DNA of 46,909 nucleotides from Pleurotus djamor (lineage: Eukaryota > Basidiomycota > Agaricomycetes > Agaricales > Pleurotaceae), in assembly GCA_029747585.1 (NCBI GenBank), contig JAPEVF010000347.1:1-46909 (forward strand), written 5' to 3'. Positions 1 to 9,116 of the stretch are shown one piece after another (position 1 is the first letter of the stretch; the number at the start of each line of letters is the position of its first letter). The notes below the pieces were generated by a model that worked only from the letters and a program-made list of their open reading frames with translations, was not told where the DNA came from and did no database searches. The position numbers and the translations under genes are program-made.

Positions 1-658
1 TTTGAAGTTTGTCCTTCAATTCCCTGACATCATCCATCGTGGGCCGCCGTGGGGCAGTTGCTTTGAGCGGATCACCCGACGCGGACATTCCAGCCAAAAG
101 ATCTTCCAACCCTTCCATATCCCTCTTTTCTTGCAGTTCCTCGTTGGTGTCCAGTGCTTCACCCTCAGCATCGAGGTGCTCCCGTGCATGTTGCTCAGCT
201 TCTAGATCTCGAGGAACGATATCTGCGAACCGAACTTGGCCCAAGCCTGAGACGATCTCCTTCGCAGAGATCAGGGCAGTGGAACGATCTAAATCAGAGT
301 GTCAAACATACACCAAAGAAGCTGGATTTCCTTGTATATATACTCACCTTGTTCAGCGTTGTCTGCCGAATCGGAGACGAATGATAGCAACGCAGAAGCA
401 AGGCCTCGCAGCAATCCCAATTCGCGACCCAGCGGGACACCAACGTTTGCAAAGCCATCATCGAAACCTTCTTGAAGAGCAGCCTCTTTCCCTGCAGTTA
501 TGCCTTCTCTATATCCAACCTACCCGAGGGAATAGGTACGTTTTCGATTCTGGACTGTAGTTACTGACATTTGTAAAATCCGAAGATAGCTTTGACCATT
601 CAGCATCGCCGTGAGGTTCTAGGGTTGGGTTGTCCTCCCAAGGAGAATCCACGTCCAT
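1..658 (-). CDS. YAE1: YAE1-like protein, left copy, 3' end cut by window edge
   Basis: Three exons on the minus strand: 569-658, 348-519 and 1-288. The stop would lie 46 nt outside the window, judging by the right-arm copy. Exon 2 encodes the glycine-spaced repeat of the Yae1 domain (GYREGITAGKE then LQEGFDDGF), the deca-GX3 signature. In yeast, Yae1 works with Lto1 as an adaptor that delivers the Fe-S cluster protein Rli1 (ABCE1) to the cytosolic Fe-S assembly machinery, so it supports ribosome biogenesis and recycling. I chose the ATG at 658 because of its strong context (CCACCATGG); an in-frame ATG lies upstream at 715. The gene is divergent from the tRNA and F-box A. The reading frame is intact as far as seen. 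Confidence 0.8.
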
Positions 659-759
659 GGTGGAGACGAGAAGGAGGAGATGCTCTCCTGGTTTGGGTTT
701 CTTATCGTCGAACATCTTTGCTGCATATTGACAGGTTTCTTGCTCAGAGATTCAACCAT

Positions 760-842
760 GGCTTCCTGGCGCAATGGTAGCGCGTTTGGCTTCGATTGCT
801 GACGGCACCAAAAGGTTGCAGGTTCGAGTCCTGCGGTGGTCA
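760..842 (+). tRNA. tRNA-Arg(TCG)-like gene with an 11-nt intron, left copy
   Basis: The D stem is GCGC/GCGC (769-772, 780-783). The anticodon stem TTTGG (785-789) pairs with CCAAA (808-812). The T arm is perfect, with loop TTCGAGT (818-834). The loop between the anticodon-stem halves is 18 nt, which fits a 7-nt loop with anticodon TCG (792-794) plus an 11-nt intron (796-806) after position 37. A T5 run follows at 843, as for a Pol III terminator. The acceptor stem is imperfect: GGCTTCC against GGTGGTC gives four Watson-Crick pairs, two G-T wobbles and one T-T mismatch. The isotype call depends on the intron placement, and a tRNA pseudogene is possible. Confidence 0.6.
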
Positions 843-956
843 TTTTTGCTGTCAACTTTCTCTTCGACCTCTGCGCAAACTGGTTCAGGTGTTGTCAACT
901 TGTCGTCGAGCGCTTGAGCGTTCGACCTTGCTTGTTTTGACTCCACATTGGGCGCA

Positions 957-2465
957 ATGCTCGATCTATTGCCCTCTGAAGTTGTAGCCATGATAATGGC
1001 GAATCTGGATTGGATGGACATCGCACGGATACGAAGGGTAAGTCGCGATCTCTAAGTACAAGCTTTTGATTTTGATCTCAACTTCTGCCATGTTCATTCT
1101 CTCATGATTAGACTTGTCGAATCATCAACGAGGCCTCGCGATCGCTTCAGCTATGGCTAGGGATCTACGAGAAACTCGCGTCCGACTACGACCACCCCCT
1201 TCCATTCGCGAAATACATCAACTTGATGTCTGCGTCCGATTTGGAGACGAAAGTGACGGACTGGCTCCGCGTTGAGACTGGATGGCTGTACACCGAACGG
1301 CCACCACGACGTCGAACCTATGGCCAAAGAATGCCATATGATTGTCAGATCATAGAAGGGGGACGTTGGCTGATAGCGTACGACTCACGCTCTATTGCAG
1401 AGTATGTTTATGCATATGACCTTGATTCCCCTGGGGATCCGGGGACCCCCCTCTTGGACACAATGCCTCTCTGCCAGCGATTGAACATGATTGTTTGTGT
1501 AACCGACACTTTCCCTCGTCTTGAGTTCGACCTTGCCTTGCTGTGCGAATGTATGTGCTCTTTACCTTTTACCTCATGACTACTCTGATTGGCCCAGGTC
1601 CCAATCCGGTCAGTCCAGCAGCCCGAGATCAGGTTTGTCTCGAGGTTTGGAGAGTTGTCGAGTCCGAAACAGGACTCTCGGCAACACTGACAGAATCCTT
1701 CTACACTGAGTATCAGACCTATGGCGGTTCAGACTTTCGAGACGGCCTCTTTGCCGGAATAGTACGAAGGGACCCCTACTCTATCTCAATACTTGATTGG
1801 TCGCAATCTCGGAGTCCTCATCTTTGTCAAGCAGGAATTTCTGTCGATTCTGCGGTGAAGATACCAATAACGCAAAACAAAGTCCGATTTCTGACACCAC
1901 ATCACAGGCTCCAGAGATCCTCAAGCTTCTACCGCGGAGACGCGTCGCTACCATAGGATATGTGGCGGTCAAGGTGTATGAATATGAGCCCTGCTCCTTC
2001 GACCCTTTGGAACTTCCTGCTTCGACACCGACGGCTCCCATTTACACTCTCGCTATGCCTTATGCGAGGCTGATGCATGTCATCGCCCCGTCCTACCTCG
2101 ACCACGCGAATAACGTCTGTATCCTTTTCGCCACTTTTGATGGTATAATGCGTGCATCTATCCCCATCACAGGGGACTCCCAACCAACCCTTTCAGTAGT
2201 TCTGCCTTTTGCAGCTCGGCATTCCTTACTCGGCTGCTATCGATTAATGGCACGGTTTACGCTCCCTGGCGTTGAGTGGAGTGCTTTGACGGCAAGCATT
2301 GGCCGCATCGACGCTATGAAATTCAATGTACCTTCGGATATTTGGTCGGCGTTGAATTTTCGATGTGAGAGTGTGCCTCATTATCTACTCATGGACGAAA
2401 CATCGGGGAGGATTGTAGAAGTTGATTCTTCCAATCGCTTGACTATCACAGATTATAAGATCTGA
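957..2465 (+). CDS. F-box protein A (left arm)
   Basis: Four exons: 957-1037, 1112-1550, 1598-1854 and 1908-2465, encoding 444 aa with consistent phases. The first exon and the start of the second form an N-terminal F-box (LPSEVVAMIMANLDW, then IARIRR and TCR), the module that docks on Skp1 in SCF ubiquitin ligases. The rest is a ~390-residue region shared by all F-box genes of this window, with landmarks TDWLRV, FRDGLFAG, SILDWSQS, KLLPRRRVATIG and the C-terminal DYKI. I recognise no named substrate domain there. Exon 4 differs from A' at 12 of 185 residues. The start is the first ATG in frame with the F-box, just after the tRNA. F-box identity is secure; the substrate is unknown. Confidence 0.82.
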
Positions 2466-2600
2466 TCGTAGCTGTGCCGGCTTGGGATTCAAGTCAACAA
2501 TCGCAATATTGCTCAACTTCCGTAGTCCGTGATAATGATTTGACCGAGTCCCTCCATGTCTTCCACGACCCTCCTAGATAAGGACTTCATTAAAATTCGA

Positions 2601-2665
2601 GTTTGTCGTAGATCTTGAGCCATAATTGACGCGACTATGACGCGGTATACATGACTTGACATGTT
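2601..2665 (-). pseudogene. Relic of an F-box exon, inverted relative to its neighbours
   Basis: Read on the minus strand, this stretch resembles the start of F-box exon 3 (TCQVMYTAS, stop, SRQLWLKIYDKL); compare TCRLIHAASQSRQLWLRI in gene B. It holds an in-frame stop and has no flanking exons. It is antisense to A and B. The same relic is in the right arm (29339-29405), so it predates the arm duplication or was spread with it. Confidence 0.7.
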
Positions 2666-2730
2666 TGAAATTTAAAGCATTTCAGAATTTGTAGAAAACG
2701 AAGTTCATGGAGGTGAATTCAACAGGGTGC

Positions 2731-2736
2731 TATAAA
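2731..2736 (+). promoter_or_regulatory. TATA box upstream of F-box B
   Basis: TATAAA lies 56 bp before an in-frame ATG at 2787 and 137 bp before the better-context ATG at 2868. The equivalent right-arm stretch, about 29270-29310, has been rewritten and lacks this element. Confidence 0.45.
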
Positions 2737-2867
2737 TTGGCGCTCGGTGAGTTGTGAGCAAATGTTACGATGTTGAATTTTCACTAATGTTGACTCCGAC
2801 TCAGCTTGGTCAACCCAAGATCAAGTTCAGCCTCTGGCCTTCTCTACTTGTTCTCTCGCTAACCGCC

Positions 2868-4506
2868 ATGGTCTCCCTATGCTCCTACAAGCAGTATAAT
2901 TTGCTCAAAGCCAAGTCGCGTCGGTATTCCTTGGATTCAATTGTTGGATATTACTTACGTCGACCCATTAGTTACGCGACGACAAAACTCCCCTCGGCTT
3001 CCTCAAAACATAACTCGTTTGCCATTGGAGGTGGTAACTTTGATAATGATGGAGTTGGACTGTATTGAAGTTGCTCGTGTCCGAAGGGTGCGTTGTTCGT
3101 GAATTGCTCACAGCTTTTTCTGGTTTTAAGCGACTTCCAGACGTGTCGATTGATTCATGCCGCGTCGCAGTCACGTCAGCTGTGGCTCAGAATCCACGAG
3201 AAACTCTCCCTTGAATACGACCACCCCCTTCCGTTTGCGAAGTACATCGATATCATGCCAACGTCCGAATTAGAGCAGAGATTGACGGACTGGCTTCGCG
3301 TGGACATTGGTTGGCTATCAAAAGACCGACAACCCCTCCGACGCACTATTAGTCATTTCACTGAAGACCGTGCACATCTGGTCGAAGGAGGGAAGTGGCT
3401 ACTTACATTTAGCGAATACGGTGGCGGGCCCATTTATGCGTACGACCTTGATGCACCGTCGCACCCGAAAACTAAGCTCTTGGAATTTACTTCGCCGTGC
3501 ACTCAGGTGCAGTTGTCCATCCAAGTTTTGGACACCTTTCCCCGCCTCGAATTTGTCCTTGCTTTACTATGCGACATTACAGGTGCGCTACCTTCGCTAC
3601 TGTCATTGACTTCTATTCATCGAGACCTTAGTACGCGGACCCGCCCGCCTTGAAGTTTGGAAGGTTGTCTCCTTCGAGACAGATCACGGTCAACGTCTTT
3701 CTGCCACGCTTTTGACATCATTCATTACTCGGTTCGACATATGGGGTCGTACAGACCTCCGAGATGGCCTTTTTGCGGGACAGGTCATAACTCACGACCT
3801 TTATCGTATCTCCATAATCGACTGGTCGCAATCTAGTAGCCTTGGCTTATGCGAGGCAGCAATCTATCCTAAGCCTGGCTCTGTGGTGAGTTGCTCCTTT
3901 CGGCTGAATGTCTTCAATGACCATGAGAACCACCAGGGCATTATCAAGCTCCTGCCTAACCATCGCGTTGCTACCATCGGCTGGGGAGGGGTCTGTATAT
4001 ATGAACACAGTCCTTGCTCTCACGATCCCTTGCCAGAAGTTAGCTGGGGCGTGCTCACATCTCCCATCCGGTCTCTTGTGCTCCCTTACACTGTGCTAAC
4101 TCAGATCGTTACACCACCCTACACCGATTACACCGGTACCATTCGCATCCTCTTCGGTACAATGGATGGATTGATGCAAATATCAATCCCTGAGCATTTG
4201 GGCGACGCACAGGTGTTCCTATCACTTCCGCTTCCTCCTTATCAGGCCAAATTTGGACGCTACCGCACCCTTACTCGCTATTCCTCCTCGCTGACTCAAT
4301 GGAATGCTTTGACAGCCTGCCTGCATCCATTGAATCGGGTACAATTTAACATACCTCCCGCGGATTGGTCAACCTTAACTCCTATAACGAAAGCTGTCAA
4401 ACCTTGCTATCTGGACGATATTTCTGGGAGGCTCATTGAAGTTGACGATAAGAACCTTTTGAACGTAATAGATTACAAAATGGCTGGTTTACGCGTCTGT
4501 ACCTAA
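2868..4506 (+). CDS. F-box protein B (left arm), mosaic of B and C sequence
   Basis: Exons 2868-2919, 2972-3087, 3141-3582, 3632-3885 and 3937-4506 encode 477 aa. Exon 2 holds the F-box (LPLEVVTLIMMELDC). The ATG at 2868 has a good context (GCCATGG). An upstream in-frame ATG at 2787 would add a hydrophobic stretch (WPSLLVLSLTAMVSL), and the TATA spacing favours it, so the start is uncertain. Exons 1-2 and the start of exon 3 match B', the middle (about 3210-4435) matches C', and the last codons return to B type (EVDDKN against EVDAKN). The intron at 3886-3936 has 51 nt and no in-frame stop, so retention would insert 17 residues. The stop lies 8 codons beyond the usual DYK ending, and the coding end overlaps gene X by 18 nt. 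Confidence 0.8.
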
Positions 4507-5953
4507 CTTGGCTTGATATTCTCCTTCTACAACGTAGCCCCCGACTTGTGAATCTTTTATCCGCTGCCATAAAACCTCGCTTGGGATCTTTACCTGCGAA
4601 AATGTCAATCTTTCCATCCACCATCTATTGATAGTGCGATTGACTAAAGACTTACCCAAGTCAGCAGAGTCTTGAAGATCTCCGTTTGTTTGTCAGCATC
4701 CGCTGGGCCCGTCATGGTCAACATAGGCGAACATCGACACTCGATACTCTTCACGCAAATCTCAGTCGCGTCTTTCCTTTCCATATTTGTGTCAGGATTG
4801 ACCTTGATCACCCCAAATATCCATTGTGAGCCATCAGAAAGCGCAAACGATGCAAAGGGCGTCCTTGCAAGCACGCCATCAGGTGGAGGTTAAGGTGGGA
4901 AGCACAACGGACGTACCGGGCACCAGCAACAGTTACTTGACGGTTGGTCAGTGCGAGGCTTTGGGCGATCACTTGCCGCAAGCAATCCCACAACCTTGCT
5001 TCGATAGCCTTGGCTTCTATCAGAATGAATGTATCTCGGCCAGAAGAGGTCTTTTCCAACATAGCGATAGTCTGGGCCAAATCTATGTCACAGATCAGCG
5101 TCATCAACGTCATGAATAAAGATAAAAGACTCCGATTTACCTGGATCAACAGGTTTTAAACCATAGCCAAGGGCGTAATCGACGATCCCCGTGAGGATTG
5201 TCATGAATCGACCATGCCTGACTTTGACGGGACGCTTTTGGTCGGCGATACCGAGCTCCGTCCAACCCGCGACCGAAGAGCGATCTACTCCTGAGGGGCC
5301 GTTACGAACCAAGAAACCAGCAATCTCCATCAAAAATGGATTTATGGACATTCTGGCGGCAGCTTCGTTCTGCGGTCAAATCAAATCAGGATTGGGTCGC
5401 GAAGGACTTGCTCTGATAATAGCTCACTTTGTTGGCAATGAGATTCTGAACCTTGAAGAGTTGTTCGCTTAGGAAAGTGATAACTCCTTCGACGGCTTTC
5501 TCGTCCGTGATGACACCCAGCTGAAGAGATAATATGAATTCATGGAATGCCGTTTCAGTCAGAACGGCTATGTCCTCAAGACCCATCTCCTTGAGGTTGC
5601 TCTCGTCGACAGATGAAAACGGGATGGACTGCATAAAGTACGCTATGAGCAAGGCCGATAAAATAAGAGGATGACACCGTAACACTCACTTTGACTTCAT
5701 ACTGGTTTTTAGCCTTTTCACGCTCTTTGAGTAGACTTTCCAAAGCGTTCCTAAGGAACTGTGCTTGAAAGAGGAATTGCTGAAGTTCTACCGAATCGAC
5801 GAATTTGGATTGGGCAGTGATCGAAGACTCAAACCCTCGGAAGACCGCGATGACGCCTTCTATCACTTCAGTGCTCTCCATGCCTATGGACCGCGCACGC
5901 TTGTGGCCCCGGCTCTCGCCAGTTTGTGAAGAAGGGACGGGGTACTGGAGCAT
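4489..5953 (-). CDS. Protein X, PD-(D/E)XK-like motif pattern (left arm)
   Basis: Six exons on the minus strand: 5690-5953, 5428-5628, 5141-5369, 4917-5082, 4656-4863 and 4489-4593 (390 aa; phases all fit and match X'). I know no named family. What can be seen is a hydrophilic basic N-terminus (HKRARS), a helical region, then a hydrophobic strand ending in Asp219 (TGIVDYALGYG), a second strand with Glu254-x-Lys256 (FILIEAK) and a helix with QVIAQ. That Asp...Glu-x-Lys spacing is the signature of PD-(D/E)XK nuclease-fold proteins. The assignment is inference. The ATG used by X' is ATA here, so the start moves to the next in-frame ATG. The gene is convergent with F-box B, with an 18-nt coding overlap. 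X and X' differ at 27 of 83 aligned residues in exon 1. Confidence 0.75.
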
Positions 5954-6033
5954 GGTCTGATCGGAGAATATCCTGCGGAAGTGTCAAGGGAAGGAGGGAG
6001 CTGGGGTTTGTGAGTGAGGATTTACCATGTCAA

Positions 6034-6039
6034 TTTATA
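6034..6039 (-). promoter_or_regulatory. TATA box of gene X (left)
   Basis: TATAAA on the minus strand (TTTATA as written) lies 81 bp upstream of the ATG at 5953. The same element sits at the same place in front of X' (25966), inside a conserved block CTATAAATTGACATGG. Confidence 0.6.
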
Positions 6040-7467
6040 GAAAGACGCATCGGCAATAATACACGTTCGAAAGTCGCACAAGCGTGGATGGTAAAGACAG
6101 GCCCACCAGATCGTGGTTGGTGAGTCGGTGCCTCGAGGTTGGTGAGTCGCCTCTCCACAAATTGCTTGAGGACAGCCAAGGATTTCCAAACGAACGATGC
6201 GGAGGGGGAAGCCTCATGTATCGATGTTCAATTTGACCGATATAGTCTGATGCAACTGCGGGTGTTGAAATATCGTGCGGCGTGGCTCGAATATACATGT
6301 CCCGTTGAGTCGAGTCAGACTCTGCCTGAGGGCCACCCGTTTTAGGGTTACCAGAGCATCTCGGATCCAGCCGTTGGCGAAGGATGCGAGCGATCAAGCC
6401 TATGAGCCACCGCGTACGCGTGCGTGTATGTGTGCCCAAGAGTCACCTGGGACGCTACTAAGGTCTCAATTCAAGCTGTGATTCATAGGGCAGCCGTTTC
6501 GGTTGAGTAGGAAGTGAACTTGTGAATTGTGACTACAGGATTGAGGGTGGGTACGACGTGACCCCAGCCTGAAGCCCCGGGGGTGATTTGCTGGAGTAGA
6601 TACGAGGACATCGGTAAATTGGCGGGTCCATTGTCAGTGTCCATTGTTCTCTTTCTGAAGGCGGAGATAAGTGTGAAGCGCCCGGGATGACTGAGTGACT
6701 CACCTAGGACGACACCAGCCTAGATGTTTCTATCAGAACTAAGAGCATATGTGCGACCACCAAGTCAAGGTTGGGGGTGTGGTCTGTACAGCCTTTTTAC
6801 TGTTGAGCCTGATGTGATCTGTCGATACACGGACACTGCGTGAGGTTATACCCCTTCTAACTCGAGTCTCGGAGAATCCCTTTCAGAAACGTTGAATCCC
6901 TTACTCTTGGTTTTCTCTCGGAGAAGAGTCATCTAACGACTAATCATATGGCTCATAAGGACCATGTCATACTGAGCTCAAACTTTTGGGCAGGAAAACG
7001 TGTGGGTGCGAGTAGCGTTACTCATCGAGGGACTACGCGACCCTTCAAGCTGCCTCAGCGCTCAGCCCTCGGTGGAGATATCGAGGAGTGACTCACAAGT
7101 AATCTCAGATACATACAAATAGTTTGAGAGATGCACGATGTCGATGTGGATGTCGATGTAAAGAGGTGCTCGCACCATTTTCGCTTTCAGGTCTGGGTCA
7201 CTTTTCACGCCTTCAAAGCGAGTTTATGGAATTTTGGAAGGATCATAGGCGTGGGGAGGTTCCCTTCAGGAGATTGCTGGAGGTGTTGGCCAAGTGTTGG
7301 CGGAAGATGAGCTACTAGGGATCGCGGAGTTACTGGAACGGTTGATGGGATCGAACTCAGCGAACTCCGAGGAAGTGAGGCTGTGCCTGTGATGTTGAGA
7401 TGTTGAGATGGCGCTCGGAATGATTCCGAACTCCAAGCTCCAACCCCCCGACTTCGCTCCTACTCGC
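6040..7467. other. Spacer between X and F-box C/D (left)
   Basis: This stretch of 1.4 kb has no supportable gene. It is collinear with 24537-25960 of the right arm. Similarity to the right arm is high near 6.5-7.4 kb and falls toward X. Around 7130-7160 it has a short run of GATGTCGATGTGGATGTCGATGT, whose copy number differs from the right arm. ORFs here are not conserved as protein between the arms. Confidence 0.6.
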
Positions 7468-9116
7468 ATGCCCCTTCCATTACTTAGCCATATGAACGCC
7501 CCAGGCCCTTACGCCCAATTTACGACCAGTATGATTCGTCCAAAGCGAAGCCAGGTCAGTATCTATTTTCAACAGGTGGAAATACTCACTTCGACTCATA
7601 AATTGTTCGTGCAGAGCTCCCCAAGGCGTCACCCTCGGAACCTAGCATCTTTGCCGTTGGAGCTTATTGCTTCGATAATGATGGAGCTGGAATGCACTGA
7701 GGTTGTTCGTGCTCGAAGGGTGCGCCATGTTCTTCTTGATCTTCCTTTTTGTATTCTAAATGCTCATAGACGTGCAAAGTGATTTATGTAGCGTCGCGGT
7801 CGCGTCAGCTGTGGCTCAGAATCTTCGAGAAGCTTTCCCTTGAATATGACCATCCCCTCCCGTTCGCAAAGTACATCGAAACGATGCCGACATCCGAATT
7901 AGAAAAACGCTTGACGGACTGGCTTCGCGTCGAGGCCGGCTGGTTAATGAATGATCTCGATCGACAGCCCCAGCGACGGACAATAGGCTACCTCATAGAC
8001 GAATACAGCGCCCATCTCATTGAAGGAGGGCAATGGCTGCTGACTTTTAACAAGTACGGTCGTGGACCCATCTATGCGTACGACCTTGGTGCGCCTACAC
8101 ACCCGAAAATTAAACTTATAAAGCTCACTACACCATGCGTTCAACTACAAGTGTCCATCCAGGTACTGGACACTTTTCCCCGTCTCGAGTTCGTCCTAGC
8201 TGCACTTTGCAAAGTTACACGTGAGTCTACTTTACTTCGATATCTGATTTCATTCATCTTCGTGTTAGTCAATGGCCCCGCCCGCCTCGAAATCTGGAAG
8301 GTTGTCGCCTCCAATACAGTTTATGGACGTGTCCTTTCCGCCACCATTTTGACATCACTCGCAACTGGTCTTAACATATGCAGCACAATCGATCTCCGGG
8401 ACAACCTTTTTGTAGGCGACGCTTCAATTCATCAGCTTGAGTATATCTCCATCATCGATTGGCCGCGATCCAGTAGCCTTGCTTTATGCGAGGCAGCGAT
8501 CTACCCCAAGACCGTCGTGGTGGGTAACTCCGACGCGTAAAATATTTATCTGACTGTTTGATCCTAGCGCATGATCAAGCTCCTTCCAGATGGGCGCATC
8601 TTCACTATTGGCTCGCGAGCAGTCTATATATACCAGCACGCCGCTTGCTGCTACGGCTCACTGCCAAAATACGGCTCGGGGCTTTACACCTCTCCCATCC
8701 AGTCTCTCGAGCTACCCTACACCCAGCTTACTTACACAATCACACCTCCCTACACTGATCGCGCTGGCGTCCTTCACATCTTGTTCGGGACAACTTATGG
8801 GGTGATGCAAGTCTCGCTTCCCGAGCGGTTAGAGGACGCCCAACTCCTTTTCTCTCATGCGCTTCCTCCTTGCTTTTACAACTTCACTCGCTACCGGATA
8901 ATTATACGGTATTACGTCAACTATCCCAATGAATGCCGTGCTTTTACCGGCTGCCTACGTCGCTCGAAACGAGCAGACTACAATGTGCCTCCCAGTAACT
9001 GGCCGACATTGCATTCAAGGGGTCTCCAACCTGTCTATCTGGACGAGGTCTCCGGAAAGGTCGTCGAGACGGATGAGAAAGGTCGTTTGTTCGTCATTGA
9101 CTACAAGTTTCACTAG
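7468..9116 (+). CDS. F-box protein C/D fusion (left arm)
   Basis: Exons 7468-7554, 7615-7719, 7770-8220, 8269-8519 and 8568-9116 give 480 aa in one frame. The F-box is in exon 2 (LASLPLELIASIMMELEC). Promoter, exons 1-2 and the first ~145 nt of exon 3 match the frameshifted right-arm gene C'. From GWLMNDLDRQ onward everything matches D' (20912-22263). The switch falls inside a 20-nt block identical in C' and D' (7914-7933, in TDWLRVE). The product is a complete F-box protein and ends in the family's DYKFH. A second in-frame ATG at 7493 is a possible start. Function is presumably as an SCF substrate adaptor; the target is unknown. Confidence 0.85.

Noticed and set aside
9..560. Long open frame on the plus strand opposite YAE1 (and its twin at 31442-31993)
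   Set aside because: It lies exactly antisense to YAE1 exons and introns, and the YAE1 frame shows family motifs and correct splice phases. The plus-strand frame is a shadow.
752..1021. Minus-strand frame across the tRNA and F-box A start (twin at 30981-31250)
   Set aside because: It runs through the tRNA and antisense to the F-box exon, with no family support.
2754..3068. Frame read through intron 1 of F-box B as one protein
   Set aside because: Beyond 2919 it follows intron sequence and then the wrong frame of the F-box exon; only its first part is used.
4433..4624. Minus-strand frame beginning MVDGKID at the end of X
   Set aside because: It gives a C-terminus unlike X'. Splicing to 4593 in another frame gives matching ends in both copies.
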